Below are positions 8,283 through 17,770 of a DNA stretch of 64,000 bases, piece by piece (positions within the stretch are counted from its first letter, which is position 1; every line of letters starts with the position of its first letter). Origin of the DNA: Bacteroidota bacterium (lineage in GTDB: Bacteria; Bacteroidota; Bacteroidia; Flavobacteriales; Flavobacteriaceae); the NCBI GenBank assembly GCA_027621175.1, contig JAQCCM010000005.1, forward strand, positions 49,224-113,223, given 5' to 3'. Position numbers and translations under genes: made by a program. The notes beneath the pieces are model-generated. The model was not told the DNA's origin. It made no database searches and saw only the letters and a list, made by a program, of their open reading frames with translations.

Positions 8283-9800
8283 ATGAACAAACGTGTTGTT
8301 TTAATGATTTTAGACGGTTGGGGTATTTCTCCTGACCCCGCAGTTTCGGCAGTAGCACAAGCCAAAACCCCTTTTGTAGATAGCCTTAGCCACGATGCCG
8401 TGCACAATGTACTTCACACAGACGGCATGCACGTTGGACTTCCCGAAGGACAAATGGGAAACAGTGAAGTAGGGCACGTAAACCTAGGTGCAGGTAGGGT
8501 GGTGTATCAAGATTTGGCGAAAATCAATATGGCGGTGGAGCAAAACACACTCAAAGACGAAGTGGTACTCAAAGATGCCTTTGCATACGCCAAAGCAAAC
8601 AACAAAGCTGTTCATTTTGTGGGCTTGGTTTCTGATGGTGGCGTACATGCGCACATCAATCATATTGAAGGTTTGTTAAACGCAGCGCACGAAGCGGAAG
8701 TACCCAAAAGCTATATACATGCCTTTACTGATGGCCGTGATGTAGATCCCAAATCGGGATTGGGGTTTTTGACGCGCGTACAAGAAATATGCACCACAAC
8801 AAATGCGCATTTGGCAAGTGTGGTAGGACGTTATTTTGCCATGGACAGAGATCAACGTTGGGAACGCATCAAAAAAGCGTATGATGTACTCGTTCACGGT
8901 ATCGGAACGCAAACAACCAACCTTACCGAAGTCATGCAAGCCAATTATGATGCAGGCACAACAGATGAATTTATTGAGCCGATTGCGCTTCCCGAAAATG
9001 GAGGTATCGAGGCGGGGCGCATTAAGACTGGTGATGTGGTTATCTTCTTTAATTTCCGCACCGATCGTGGACGCCAACTCACACAAGCGTTAAGCCAAAA
9101 AGCCTTTCCAGAACATAATATGGAGCCACTTGCATTGCACTATGTTACGCTAACCAACTACGATGAATCGTTTCAGAACGTGCATGTGGTATATGACAAA
9201 GAGAACATTCAAGAAACATTAGGCGAAGTGCTTGCCCATGCGGGTAAAACACAAATCCGCATTGCGGAAACAGAAAAATATCCACACGTTACCTTTTTCT
9301 TTAATGGCGGTCGTGAAGAACCTTTTGAGGGTGAAGAACGCCTTTTATGCCCTTCGCCAAAAGTAGCCACCTACGACTTGCAACCCGAAATGAGCGCATA
9401 CGATATTCGAGATGCCATAGTTCCCAAACTAAAAGCGCAAGCTGCAGATTTTGTGTGCTTAAACTTTGCCAATCCAGATATGGTAGGCCACACGGGAGAT
9501 ATGGCAGCTGCCATAAAAGCTTGTGAAACCGTAGATGCTTGTACGGCAGATGTGGTGGCCGCAGCCAAAGAGGGCGATTACTCCGTGATTATCATTGCAG
9601 ACCACGGTAATTGCGATACCATGATTAACCCAGACGGCAGTCCAAACACCGCACACACCACCAATTTGGTACCCGTATATCTGATTGATAAGGATGCCAA
9701 AAGCATCCGTAAAGGGGCCCTTTGTGATATTGCTCCCACTGTATTGGAACTTATGGGTATTGAGCAACCAACTGCCATGACAGCAAAATCATTACTTTAG
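8283..9800 (+). CDS. gpmI: 2,3-bisphosphoglycerate-independent phosphoglycerate mutase
   Basis: 505 residues, the usual length. It interconverts 3- and 2-phosphoglycerate in glycolysis using two Mn ions and a phosphoserine. Visible marks: MILDGWG at the N-terminus (metal Asp), GQMGNSEVGHVNLGAG with the phosphorylated Ser, FTDGRDVDPKSG, GRYFAMDRDQRW, NFRTDRGRQ, and ANPDMVGHTGD plus IADHGNCD carrying metal ligands. It starts the gpmI-thioredoxin-map-methyltransferase set, whose members are closely spaced or overlapping. A -7 box and an inverted repeat lie just upstream. Confidence 0.97.
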   Translation: MNKRVVLMILDGWGISPDPAVSAVAQAKTPFVDSLSHDAVHNVLHTDGMHVGLPEGQMGNSEVGHVNLGAGRVVYQDLAKINMAVEQNTLKDEVVLKDAFAYAKANNKAVHFVGLVSDGGVHAHINHIEGLLNAAHEAEVPKSYIHAFTDGRDVDPKSGLGFLTRVQEICTTTNAHLASVVGRYFAMDRDQRWERIKKAYDVLVHGIGTQTTNLTEVMQANYDAGTTDEFIEPIALPENGGIEAGRIKTGDVVIFFNFRTDRGRQLTQALSQKAFPEHNMEPLALHYVTLTNYDESFQNVHVVYDKENIQETLGEVLAHAGKTQIRIAETEKYPHVTFFFNGGREEPFEGEERLLCPSPKVATYDLQPEMSAYDIRDAIVPKLKAQAADFVCLNFANPDMVGHTGDMAAAIKACETVDACTADVVAAAKEGDYSVIIIADHGNCDTMINPDGSPNTAHTTNLVPVYLIDKDAKSIRKGALCDIAPTVLELMGIEQPTAMTAKSLL

Positions 9801-9817
9801 CTTTTAAAATACGCTCC

Positions 9818-10306
9818 ATGAGAACGCTGATTCTTTTTCTTTTTGTCATTGTTAGTGGATATGCTACATCGCAAGACCTGTTAGGGCCTATTGAAATTCA
9901 TCAATTAAAACAACAACCACATAGCGAATGGTTTACTGCCGAATACGACAATTACAATCCATTTGTCAAAACAACAGATAAGCTAAAACCATTGTTAGAA
10001 AACATTGAAATCAAGGTATTTATGGGAACATGGTGTTCTGACAGTCAAATGCAAGTACCTGCCTTTTTTCGAATCTTAGATGCGGTTGATTTTAAAGGTA
10101 AAATATCCATTAGTGCCGTAGATAAGGACAAAAAGACACCCTCGGGTAGTGCCACTCAAAACGGAATCACCCATGTTCCGACGTTTATTTTTTATAAAAA
10201 GGGCAAAGAAATGAATCGGATTGTAGAATCGCCTGTTGATTTTTTAGAAGACGATATACTTGCCATTCTAAGTGGAGCAACATACAAACACACTTATCAA
10301 GATTAA
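9818..10306 (+). CDS. Exported thioredoxin-fold protein with CxxS active site
   Basis: 162 residues with a signal peptide (MRTLILFLFVIVSGYATSQ). The thioredoxin fold shows in KVFMGTWCSDSQMQVPAFF and in THVPTFIFYKKGKE with the cis-Pro. The usual CxxC is C-S-D-S, so the resolving cysteine is replaced by serine. The protein cannot cycle as a normal disulfide reductant; it may bind substrates through a single Cys or act as an isomerase-like factor. It lies 17 bases after gpmI and its stop overlaps the map ATG by one base (TAATG). Confidence 0.82.
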   Translation: MRTLILFLFVIVSGYATSQDLLGPIEIHQLKQQPHSEWFTAEYDNYNPFVKTTDKLKPLLENIEIKVFMGTWCSDSQMQVPAFFRILDAVDFKGKISISAVDKDKKTPSGSATQNGITHVPTFIFYKKGKEMNRIVESPVDFLEDDILAILSGATYKHTYQD

Positions 10307-11124
10307 TGTCGTTACAAAAAACAGCCGAAGAAATTGAGCTCATGCGAAGCAGTGCCTTGTTGGTATCCAAAACCCTTGGCATGCTGGCCTCGGAAATCAA
10401 ACCCGGTGTTACCACGCTAGCACTCGATAAAAAAGCAGAAGCTTTTATTCGAGATCAAGGTGCTATCCCCGGATTTTTGGGTCTTTATGATTTTCCAAAT
10501 ACCTTGTGTATGAGTCCCAACGCACAAGTAGTACATGGCATTCCAAACAGCACACCACTACAAGAAGGCGATATTATTTCAATTGACTGTGGCGTCCTCC
10601 AAAATGGTTTTTATGGCGATCATGCCTATACCTTTGAGGTAGGCGAAATTGATTCGGAAACCAAACTCCTTCTTGACCGAACAAAAGCTTCACTCTACAA
10701 AGGGATAGAGGCATTCCGAATAGGAAATCGTGTTGGTGATGTGGGCTATGCTATTCAACAATACGTAGAGCAATTTGGCTATGGCGTGGTGCGTGAATTG
10801 GTCGGTCACGGACTGGGAACCAACATGCACGAAAAACCTGAAATGCCCAATTATGGGAAACGCGGTAGAGGAAAAAGCTTTTTGGAGGGGATGGTAGTCG
10901 CTATCGAACCCATGATAAACCAAGGCACACACCGCATCAAACAACTAAAAGACGGTTGGACCATACTCACCGCAGACGGAGCACCGAGCGCACATTTTGA
11001 ACACAACGTCGCCATTGTCAACGGAAAGCCAGAATTACTCTCTACTTTTAAATATATTTACGATGCACTGGGTATCACTTCTGATGAAGAAGATGCTTTT
11101 AGGGTCGTTCCGTTACCCGTATGA
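10306..11124 (+). CDS. map: Type I methionine aminopeptidase
   Basis: 272 residues. It removes the N-terminal Met from new proteins. The five metal ligands of the pita-bread fold are visible: Asp in SIDCGV, Asp in YGDHAYTF, His in GHGLGTNMHE, Glu in AIEPM and Glu in FEHNV. NAQVVHGIPN supplies the His near the scissile bond. It is somewhat longer than typical type I enzymes because of a short C-terminal tail. It overlaps the thioredoxin-like gene by one base and the methyltransferase gene by four (ATGA), implying coupled translation. Confidence 0.95.
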   Translation: MSLQKTAEEIELMRSSALLVSKTLGMLASEIKPGVTTLALDKKAEAFIRDQGAIPGFLGLYDFPNTLCMSPNAQVVHGIPNSTPLQEGDIISIDCGVLQNGFYGDHAYTFEVGEIDSETKLLLDRTKASLYKGIEAFRIGNRVGDVGYAIQQYVEQFGYGVVRELVGHGLGTNMHEKPEMPNYGKRGRGKSFLEGMVVAIEPMINQGTHRIKQLKDGWTILTADGAPSAHFEHNVAIVNGKPELLSTFKYIYDALGITSDEEDAFRVVPLPV

Positions 11125-11897
11125 AGGCTTTAGCTAAGCTTATCCTTGGACTTTTTCCTAGAACTGTTTTACAACGGTTCTCAAACTTGTTGTTGCCCGT
11201 TTTAGATTTATGGTATCGCGGCAATACATTTACGGACCCCATTAACGAAAAATCATATCGGAAATTTTTACCCTATGGATATGTTAAGATACGTCAAAAC
11301 GTACTCAGTCCTGGAACACTTTCACTTGAACGCCACCGCCTAATTTGGCTGTACTTAAAAAACGAAACCGACTTTTTCCAATTCCCATCAAAAGTGCTAC
11401 ATATGGCACCTGAAAAAGCATTTATTTCTCGATTAAAAAAGCTGCCGCATTTGGACTATATAAGTTGTGATTTAGAATCGCCACTTGCCGATGTCAAAGC
11501 GGATATATGTGCGTTGCCTTTTGATGACAATAGTTTTGATTGGGTTTTATGCAATCATGTACTCGAACATATTCCCAATGACACCAAAGCAATGCAGGAA
11601 TTGTATCGGGTTTTAAAGCCCGGCGGAAAAGCGCTGCTTCAAGTTCCTCTTGACCCTAAAAGAAGTACAACTTTTCAAGACAATAGCATTACCGACAAAG
11701 CCACTCGAACCAAAGTTTTTGGTCAGTATGACCACGTAAGAATTTACGGTATGGACTATTTCGAGAAGCTTCGCACTATTGGATTTGAAGTAAATGAATT
11801 GCAATACGGAAAAACACTTTCTGAAAAAGAACGCACAAGGTATGCTGTAGTAAAAACGGAATATATTCCTGTGTGCAAACGTCCTACTGAGGCGTAA
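11121..11897 (+). CDS. Class I SAM-dependent methyltransferase
   Basis: 258 residues. The Rossmann methyltransferase core lies around residues 90-175: VLHMAPEKAF (motif I position, atypical), ADICALPFDDNSFDWVLCNHVLEHIPND and YRVLKPGGKALLQVPLD (motifs II and III). The N-terminal 80 residues hold an amphipathic, membrane-associating-looking segment (FPRTVLQRFSNLLLPVLDLWYR). The substrate is unknown. The start overlaps map by four bases. The 3' end overlaps the convergent apbE gene by 14 bases. Confidence 0.85.
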   Translation: MKALAKLILGLFPRTVLQRFSNLLLPVLDLWYRGNTFTDPINEKSYRKFLPYGYVKIRQNVLSPGTLSLERHRLIWLYLKNETDFFQFPSKVLHMAPEKAFISRLKKLPHLDYISCDLESPLADVKADICALPFDDNSFDWVLCNHVLEHIPNDTKAMQELYRVLKPGGKALLQVPLDPKRSTTFQDNSITDKATRTKVFGQYDHVRIYGMDYFEKLRTIGFEVNELQYGKTLSEKERTRYAVVKTEYIPVCKRPTEA

Positions 11898-12897
11898 AAG
11901 AAAAGCCCGCGCTAGAAACAACTTCAACCGAATCTTTCACTGCCAACACCCACATGGCTTCAACATCGTTCAAGGAATCTATAAGGCTTCTTCCCTTTTC
12001 AAAGGGCATTGCCATAAGAGCCGTAGCATAGGCATCGGCAAGCATGGTAGAGGAAGCCAAGACGGATGCACTCAATACATTACTTTGCACTGTTTTACCT
12101 GTTTTAGGATTAATGGTATGAACATATTTTTTGCCTTGCGCATCTGTTCTAAATTTCCGGTAATTACCAGAAGATGCTAAGCCTTGGTTTTGAAGTGGTA
12201 GTGTAGCGATAAACGCTCGTGTTCCTTGTTGTTTTGGGTGATCAATAGCAACACGCCACGGCACTTCTTTTTCAGGGTTTATACCCGCTGTAAACAACTC
12301 TCCTCCTACTTCAACAAGAAAATTCTCATAACCCAACGAACGAAGCATATTTGCAAGCGCATCAACAGCGTACCCCTTTCCAATGGCATTAAAATCAATA
12401 TTTATGTTTTTATTTTGCTTGCGTACGGTGCCGTCATCAGCTAAGGAAACACGTTGAAAACCTGTGATATAAAGTAAACTATCTATGGAATTATCATCCA
12501 TTTCTATACTTGGATTTTCAGGTCCAAAACCATAAGCATTTACCAATGCACCAACCGTAGGGTCAAAATAACCGTTGGTTTGTTGCCACACCATTTTGGA
12601 AGTATTAAAAACGGTCTTAAAATCAGTATCTGCAACAACTACTTCCCCTCGGTTGATTTTGGAAATAATAGAATTTGGCCAATAGGTTGACATGGACTGA
12701 TTCATACGCAAAAAAACGGCGTCAATTGAATCTAACACATTTTCATTTGCCTTTATATCGGCATACAAAATTGAATAGGTAGTACCAAGCGCATCTCCCT
12801 GTGCACGCTGAATTTTTATTTCATTTTGGCATGACACAAAAACAACAGCAAAAACTAGGATGCTAAATTTCTTGTAGCCCAGTATAATTAATCGCAT
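11884..12897 (-). CDS. apbE: FAD:protein FMN transferase, lipoprotein
   Basis: I chose ATG 12895-12897, giving 337 residues and a lipoprotein leader (LVFAVVFVSC). ApbE splits FAD and attaches FMN to a Thr of target proteins outside the cytoplasmic membrane. Family marks are MNQSMSTYWPNSIISKIN, INIDFNAIGKGYAVD (FAD and Mg site), FLVEVGGELFTAG, HTINPKTGK and ADAYATALMAM. It lies directly downstream of the nqr operon, whose NqrB and NqrC subunits are ApbE substrates, so that is its likely role here. It overlaps the preceding small gene by about 35 bases. Confidence 0.93.
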   Translation of the reverse strand: MRLIILGYKKFSILVFAVVFVSCQNEIKIQRAQGDALGTTYSILYADIKANENVLDSIDAVFLRMNQSMSTYWPNSIISKINRGEVVVADTDFKTVFNTSKMVWQQTNGYFDPTVGALVNAYGFGPENPSIEMDDNSIDSLLYITGFQRVSLADDGTVRKQNKNINIDFNAIGKGYAVDALANMLRSLGYENFLVEVGGELFTAGINPEKEVPWRVAIDHPKQQGTRAFIATLPLQNQGLASSGNYRKFRTDAQGKKYVHTINPKTGKTVQSNVLSASVLASSTMLADAYATALMAMPFEKGRSLIDSLNDVEAMWVLAVKDSVEVVSSAGFSFTPQ

Positions 12898-13219
12898 AGG
12901 GTTCATTTTTAAGTATTGGTTTGTCATAGTCGGAGGCATGTGCAAGGCCAACACCCGCAAAATAGGTTTTTGCCTTAAATTTTATAGCGTGTTCTTTTAC
13001 CTCTTGCATTAATTTATTATCGTAAAACGTAGGGTTGTTAGGATACAGCACATGGCGCACCACCACAAAATGAAGGGTTTTATCTTTTGTACACACAAAC
13101 TGCGGGTCTTTTTGGGCCTCGCTATTTACTGCCAAAAACTCAAACCCGTCGGCTTCTAGTGATTTTCCCACCGTAGTCATGGCGAGTTGGTGAAGTTCTT
13201 TATCTGTAAGCTTTTGCAT
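12863..13219 (-). CDS. Small conserved protein between nqrF and apbE
   Basis: 118 residues, no signal peptide or membrane segment. It reads as a compact alpha/beta protein: KELHQLAMTTVGKSLEADGFEFLAVNSE, then the strand HFVVVRHVLYP, then FKAKTYFAGVGLAHASDYDKP. In my memory of flavobacterial genomes this gene sits at this place and is sometimes labelled as an Nqr-associated protein, but no catalytic residues are evident. It follows nqrF after a strong terminator and overlaps apbE, so it may be co-expressed with flavin transfer. A role in Nqr assembly is an inference only. Confidence 0.72.
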   Translation of the reverse strand: MQKLTDKELHQLAMTTVGKSLEADGFEFLAVNSEAQKDPQFVCTKDKTLHFVVVRHVLYPNNPTFYDNKLMQEVKEHAIKFKAKTYFAGVGLAHASDYDKPILKNEPYAINYTGLQEI

Positions 13220-13233
13220 GATGCAAACCTAAT

Positions 13234-13256
13234 AAAAAAAGAGGCCGAAGCCTCTT
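13234..13256 (-). terminator. Rho-independent terminator after nqrF (UUCG tetraloop)
   Basis: Read on the minus strand, AAGAGGC-TTCG-GCCTCTT is a perfect 7-base stem with a UUCG loop, followed by a run of T. It lies just after the nqrF stop and should end most nqrABCDEF transcripts before the small gene and apbE. Confidence 0.85.
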
Positions 13257-13261
13257 GTTTG

Positions 13262-14557
13262 TTATCCGCCGAAATCGTCGAAACGTACATTTTCGTCTGG
13301 CACACCAAAGTCTTCTGCCATTTTTTCAACAGCTTGATTCATCAGTGGTGGTCCACAGAAATACACTTCAATGTCTTCAGGTGACTCGTGATCGTTTAGG
13401 TAATTGTCGATAACCACTTGATGCACAAATCCAATAAAGCCATCTCCCTCACCATCGAGTCCATCTTTTACTTTCCAATTGTCTTCCTTCGAAGGCTCAG
13501 ACAAGGCCACGTAAAACTTAAAGTTAGGGAAGTCACGCTCTAGCGCACGGAAGTGCTCCGTGTAGAACAACTCACGCTTAGAACGACCGCCATACCAAAA
13601 CGTTACTTTACGACCTGTTTTAAGGGTACGGAATAAGTGATACAAATGCGAACGCATGGGTGCCATTCCTGCACCACCACCCACGTAAAGCATTTCTGCT
13701 TCAGAGTGATTGATAAAGAACTCGCCATAAGGTCCAGAAATGGTAACAGGATCACCTTCTTTTAGTGAGAAAATATAAGATGATGCTACACCAGGATTTA
13801 CATCTGCCCAACCGTTTTTAGCACGGTCAAAAGGAGGTGTTGCAATACGTACATTAAGCATAACTTCTTTACCCTCTGCAGGAAAGGAAGCCATGGAATA
13901 GGCACGCTCTACAAGTTCTGGGTTTTTCATTTTTAAATCCCATAACTTGAACTTATCCCATTCCAATTTAAATTTATTCACATCTTCAGGGTGTTCCTCT
14001 GGGTGTGCAGAAATATCAATATCCTTGAAATCAACCTCACAGGCAGGTACTTCAATTTGAATATATCCACCCGCTTCGTAATGCATGTCTTCTGGAATCT
14101 CTACAACAAACTCTTTGATAAACGAAGCAACGTTCCAGTTACGTACGACTTTGGCTGCAAATTTCTTAATCCCAAACACTTCTTCTGGCACTTCAATGAC
14201 CATGTCTTCTTTTACCTTGACTTGGCATCCCAAACGCCATCCTTCGGTAATTTCTTTTCTTGAAAAGTGCGGTGCTTCGGTAGGAAGAATTTCACCGCCT
14301 CCATCTTTTACAATACACTTACACTGAATACAAGTACCGCCACCACCACAAGCAGAAGGTAAAAATATTTTATTATCACCAAGGGTAGAAAGTAACGTAC
14401 TTCCCGATGAAACCTCCACGTCTTTTTCGCCATTGATAAAAAGCTTTACTGGTCCTGATGGCATTAAGCGAGCTTTTACACCCAACAACATACCCACCAA
14501 CAAAAATGTAATGGTTAAAAAAACAACAATACTTGCAATAATTACTGTAATATCCAT
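13262..14557 (-). CDS. nqrF: Na+-translocating NADH:quinone reductase subunit F
   Basis: 431 residues. The electron entry subunit takes electrons from NADH through FAD to a 2Fe-2S centre. One N-terminal membrane helix (about 4-26) is followed by a ferredoxin domain with Cys70, Cys76, Cys79 and Cys111 ([10 protein letters not shown] and GCQVKV). The ferredoxin reductase domain shows RAYSMAS (FAD), [13 protein letters not shown] and [11 protein letters not shown] (NADH) and [12 protein letters not shown] near the C-terminus. It is the last of six contiguous nqr genes, seven bases after nqrE. Confidence 0.97.
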   Translation of the reverse strand: MDITVIIASIVVFLTITFLLVGMLLGVKARLMPSGPVKLFINGEKDVEVSSGSTLLSTLGDNKIFLPSACGGGGTCIQCKCIVKDGGGEILPTEAPHFSRKEITEGWRLGCQVKVKEDMVIEVPEEVFGIKKFAAKVVRNWNVASFIKEFVVEIPEDMHYEAGGYIQIEVPACEVDFKDIDISAHPEEHPEDVNKFKLEWDKFKLWDLKMKNPELVERAYSMASFPAEGKEVMLNVRIATPPFDRAKNGWADVNPGVASSYIFSLKEGDPVTISGPYGEFFINHSEAEMLYVGGGAGMAPMRSHLYHLFRTLKTGRKVTFWYGGRSKRELFYTEHFRALERDFPNFKFYVALSEPSKEDNWKVKDGLDGEGDGFIGFVHQVVIDNYLNDHESPEDIEVYFCGPPLMNQAVEKMAEDFGVPDENVRFDDFGG

Positions 14558-14564
14558 AGGGTTA

Positions 14565-15179
14565 TTATAATTTGATTCCCATAAAACTCATAAATCCGAT
14601 GGCCATAAGGCCTGTAATAATAAAGGTAATCCCTAATCCACGTAGCGGAGCAGGAACGTTTGAATAGGCGATTTTTTCACGAATGGCAGCGATAGCTAAA
14701 ATAGCCAACAGCCATCCAATTCCAGACCCAAAACCGTAAACGGCAGACTCGCCAATAGAGGCAAAACTCTTTTGTTGCATAAACAAGGATCCGCCCAAAA
14801 TAGCGCAGTTTACTGCAATTAGTGGCAAGAAAATCCCCAATGCACCATAAAGCGCAGGAGCAAATTTCTCCACAATCATTTCTACCAATTGCACCATAGA
14901 GGCTATCACGGCAATAAACATAATAAAACTTAAAAAGCTAAGGTCTAATGCTGCGTAGTCTTTACCCAGCCAAGCCATTGCACCAGGTTTCAGCAAATAA
15001 TTATCTAATAAGTAGTTGATCGGTACTGTAATCGAAAGAACAAAAATTACAGCAAAGCCTAATCCAACAGCTGTTTTAACTGTTTTAGATACCGCCAAAT
15101 AAGAACACATTCCTAAGAAATAGGCGAAAATCATGTTCTCAATAAAAATACTTTTTACGAAAAGATTGATATAATCCAT
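14565..15179 (-). CDS. nqrE: Na+-translocating NADH:quinone reductase subunit E
   Basis: 204 residues, six predicted membrane helices. NqrE and NqrD form a pseudo-symmetric pair in the membrane with an iron site between them. The conserved Cys regions are visible as [10 protein letters not shown] and [10 protein letters not shown]. The C-terminus [19 protein letters not shown] is typical. The gene lies three bases downstream of nqrD and is part of the operon. Confidence 0.96.
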   Translation of the reverse strand: MDYINLFVKSIFIENMIFAYFLGMCSYLAVSKTVKTAVGLGFAVIFVLSITVPINYLLDNYLLKPGAMAWLGKDYAALDLSFLSFIMFIAVIASMVQLVEMIVEKFAPALYGALGIFLPLIAVNCAILGGSLFMQQKSFASIGESAVYGFGSGIGWLLAILAIAAIREKIAYSNVPAPLRGLGITFIITGLMAIGFMSFMGIKL

Positions 15180-15182
15180 GGC

Positions 15183-15872
15183 TTAGTTTTTTTCAATGAG
15201 TTTACGGTTACGAGCACGCTGAATCCAAATAATGAGCCCCAGCGTGATTAGTGCCATAGGCGAAAGCAACATCAACCCGTTGTTTTCATAGCCCATTTCA
15301 TAAAGCGCATCTGGAATAACTTGATATCCGTATAATTTCCCAGAGCCTAAAAGCTCGCGGAAGAAGGCTACTAATATGAGCATAAAACCATATCCTGCTG
15401 CGTTACCAACACCATCTAAAAATGATTTCCAAACACCATTGCCAAGTGCAAATGCCTCTAAGCGTCCCATCACGATACAGTTGGTAATAATCAACCCAAT
15501 AAAAATGGAAAGCTGTTTACTCACGTCATAAGCAAACGCACGCAAGACCTGATCTACAAGAATTACCATCGATGCTACTACAACTAACTGCACTATAATT
15601 CGGATACGGTTTGGAATGGCATTTCTAAGGATAGAAACGATAACATTACTGGCTGCCATTACTGCAATTACAGAAAGCGTCATCACCACCGCAGGTTTTA
15701 GTTGTACGGTAATTGCCAGTGCAGAACAAATACCCAAAACCTGTACGGTAATCGGGTTATTGTCATCGAGCGGATCTTTAAGTAAACCGCGGTTTTTCTT
15801 TGAAAAAAGCGGCTCGCGCTCTTTGGCTACAAAGAAAATGGCGGGTTTTTTGTTTGATTTTGGTTGTGACAT
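15183..15872 (-). CDS. nqrD: Na+-translocating NADH:quinone reductase subunit D
   Basis: 229 residues, about six membrane helices after a polar N-terminal extension of roughly 30 residues (SQPKSNKKPAIFFVAKEREP). Conserved Cys positions appear in LGICSALA and LIITNCIVMGRLEAFA, matching the iron-binding symmetry mate of NqrE. FFRELLGSGKLYG is a family signature. Two bases separate it from nqrC. Confidence 0.96.
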   Translation of the reverse strand: MSQPKSNKKPAIFFVAKEREPLFSKKNRGLLKDPLDDNNPITVQVLGICSALAITVQLKPAVVMTLSVIAVMAASNVIVSILRNAIPNRIRIIVQLVVVASMVILVDQVLRAFAYDVSKQLSIFIGLIITNCIVMGRLEAFALGNGVWKSFLDGVGNAAGYGFMLILVAFFRELLGSGKLYGYQVIPDALYEMGYENNGLMLLSPMALITLGLIIWIQRARNRKLIEKN

Positions 15873-15874
15873 AG

Positions 15875-16609
15875 TTAGTTGTTATACGCAAGGTCTGCGG
15901 ATGTTGCTTTTAAGTACGGCAAATAGTGTTGTAAACGCTCGATAATCATATCGGAAACACCATCGCCTGTAATGGTTGCGCCCGAAATGGCATCAACCTC
16001 GTGGTCGTCTTTATCTGTGTCATTGGGGTCATTGTTGGTTTTAGAAACACTAATCCCGACCAAATCTCCCGACATATCAAATATCTTTTCATCAACAAAA
16101 CGATTCATAAACCACTGTTGGGTGATTTCAGCACCAAGTCCAGCAGTTTCACCTTGATGGTCAAACACGACCCCTTTAATAGAATTTTTATCTTCGTTTA
16201 ATGCAATGTAGCCCCAAATAGCATTCCAAAGACCAGCTCCTCTTAGCGGAATAATATAATATTGAGTTTCTTCAAATGCGGCAACATATAATGGAAAACG
16301 CTGTGAATCAGGATCTTTTTTAATCTCAAGCGCTAAATCGATATCAGAAAAGGCATCCACAGTACTATCAACAGTACCATCATTGCGCAATGCCAATTGT
16401 TCTGTTATATATTGATTGAATAATACTTCAGCTCCTTCTCTATCTGTTTCGATTCCGATGGTAGAAAGAATGTTTTGCATTTTTTCTTTGCGTACGTTTT
16501 CAGATTGCAAGTCTTTGAGTGAGCTTGCTGTGAAAGCAAGCACGGAAGCTACTACCAAAACCATGGCGGCAGCAAAACCAAAAGTATAACCGTTCGAATC
16601 TCTGTTCAT
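15875..16609 (-). CDS. nqrC: Na+-translocating NADH:quinone reductase subunit C (covalent FMN)
   Basis: 244 residues. One N-terminal membrane helix (about 9-30) and a periplasmic FMN-binding domain. The flavinylation motif DAISGATIT lies at 206-214, with Thr212 as the residue that ApbE links to FMN. GAGLWNAIWGYIAL and HQGETAGLGAEI are typical. It overlaps nqrB by four bases. The downstream apbE gene provides the needed transferase. Confidence 0.97.
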   Translation of the reverse strand: MNRDSNGYTFGFAAAMVLVVASVLAFTASSLKDLQSENVRKEKMQNILSTIGIETDREGAEVLFNQYITEQLALRNDGTVDSTVDAFSDIDLALEIKKDPDSQRFPLYVAAFEETQYYIIPLRGAGLWNAIWGYIALNEDKNSIKGVVFDHQGETAGLGAEITQQWFMNRFVDEKIFDMSGDLVGISVSKTNNDPNDTDKDDHEVDAISGATITGDGVSDMIIERLQHYLPYLKATSADLAYNN

Positions 16610-17760
16610 GATGCAGGAGTTAGTGTTGCGTTAAGGCGTTTTTTACGTCGTTTGATGTTTCCTTCAACCACATAGTGATCGATAGTAGGCGCAAAAACAT
16701 TCATTAATAATATAGCCAACATAACACCTTCTGGGTAAGCTGGATTAAATACGCGAATTAGCATACAGAAAAGTCCTACAAGGATTCCGTAAATCCATTT
16801 TCCTTTGGTTGTTTGTGCCGCAGATACAGGGTCTGTTGCCATAAATACGATACCAAATGCAAACCCACCAACAACAAGATGATTCATCCAATCAAATGAC
16901 ATTAGTGCGTTAGCCCCCCAAAGATTGAATAAAAATGCGGTTGCGGCAGCGCCAAGCACACCACCTACCATAATACGCCAACTGCCCACTCCTGTGAGGA
17001 TTAAAATGGCAGCACCTACCAACACCCAAAGGGTTGATGTTTCTGCAATGGATCCTGGAATGGCGCCCATAAACATATCAAACATGGAATAACTCACATC
17101 GTTTCCAGCAGCCAAGCTACCTAAAACGGTTTCTCCTGAAATACCATCAATGTTGCTTGCTTCAGAAACCCATACCTTATTTCCAGACATATAAGTGGGA
17201 TAAGCAAAAAAGGCAAATGCACGAGCTGTTAAGGCAGGGTTTAGGATATTCATTCCAGTTCCACCAAAAGCCTCTTTGGCGATAAGCACTGCAAAAGCCA
17301 CAGAAAGCCCAACCATCCAAATCGGGATGTCAACGGGCATAATCATCGGGACCAAAAGTCCTGTAACCAAGTAGCCTTCATTTACCTCGTGACCACGATA
17401 CACCGCGAATGCAAATTCAATAGCAAGACCAACGCCATAAGACACAGCTACCATAGGCATGATCTTTAGTGCGCCATGAAGTAACGCATCCCAAAACGTA
17501 AAGGCAATTCCTGATTGAATAAAATATTGATAGCCTGTATTATATACACCATAAATAAAGGCGGGTAACAAGGCAATAATCACCGTTACCATGGTGCGTT
17601 TTAAATCAACACCATCGCGGATGTGCGCTCCTTTGTGCGTGGTGTGATTAGGTACAAATAAAAAGGTGTCGAAAGCGTTAACAGCAGGAGCAAAACGCTC
17701 CAATTTTTGACCTTTACCAAAAGGTTTTTTTATTGCATCTATACGTTCACGTAGTTTCAT
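16606..17760 (-). CDS. nqrB: Na+-translocating NADH:quinone reductase subunit B
   Basis: 384 residues, about ten membrane helices. NqrB carries covalent FMN and riboflavin and forms the Na+ path. Family blocks are visible: NEGYLVTGLLVPMIMPVDIP, GGTGMNILNPALTARAFAFFAYP, and MATDPVSAAQTTKGKWIYG. The expected flavinylation site reads DGISGETVLG, with Thr211. The usual SGAT core has Glu210 instead of Ala, which is worth checking against relatives. It lies between nqrA (10 bases) and nqrC (4-base overlap). Confidence 0.96.
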   Translation of the reverse strand: MKLRERIDAIKKPFGKGQKLERFAPAVNAFDTFLFVPNHTTHKGAHIRDGVDLKRTMVTVIIALLPAFIYGVYNTGYQYFIQSGIAFTFWDALLHGALKIMPMVAVSYGVGLAIEFAFAVYRGHEVNEGYLVTGLLVPMIMPVDIPIWMVGLSVAFAVLIAKEAFGGTGMNILNPALTARAFAFFAYPTYMSGNKVWVSEASNIDGISGETVLGSLAAGNDVSYSMFDMFMGAIPGSIAETSTLWVLVGAAILILTGVGSWRIMVGGVLGAAATAFLFNLWGANALMSFDWMNHLVVGGFAFGIVFMATDPVSAAQTTKGKWIYGILVGLFCMLIRVFNPAYPEGVMLAILLMNVFAPTIDHYVVEGNIKRRKKRLNATLTPAS

Positions 17761-17770
17761 AAATATCTAT

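Noticed and set aside
13234..13256. Hairpin between nqrF and the small gene read as a plus-strand regulatory element
   Set aside because: Only on the minus strand is the stem followed by a T run, so it is a terminator of the nqr operon.
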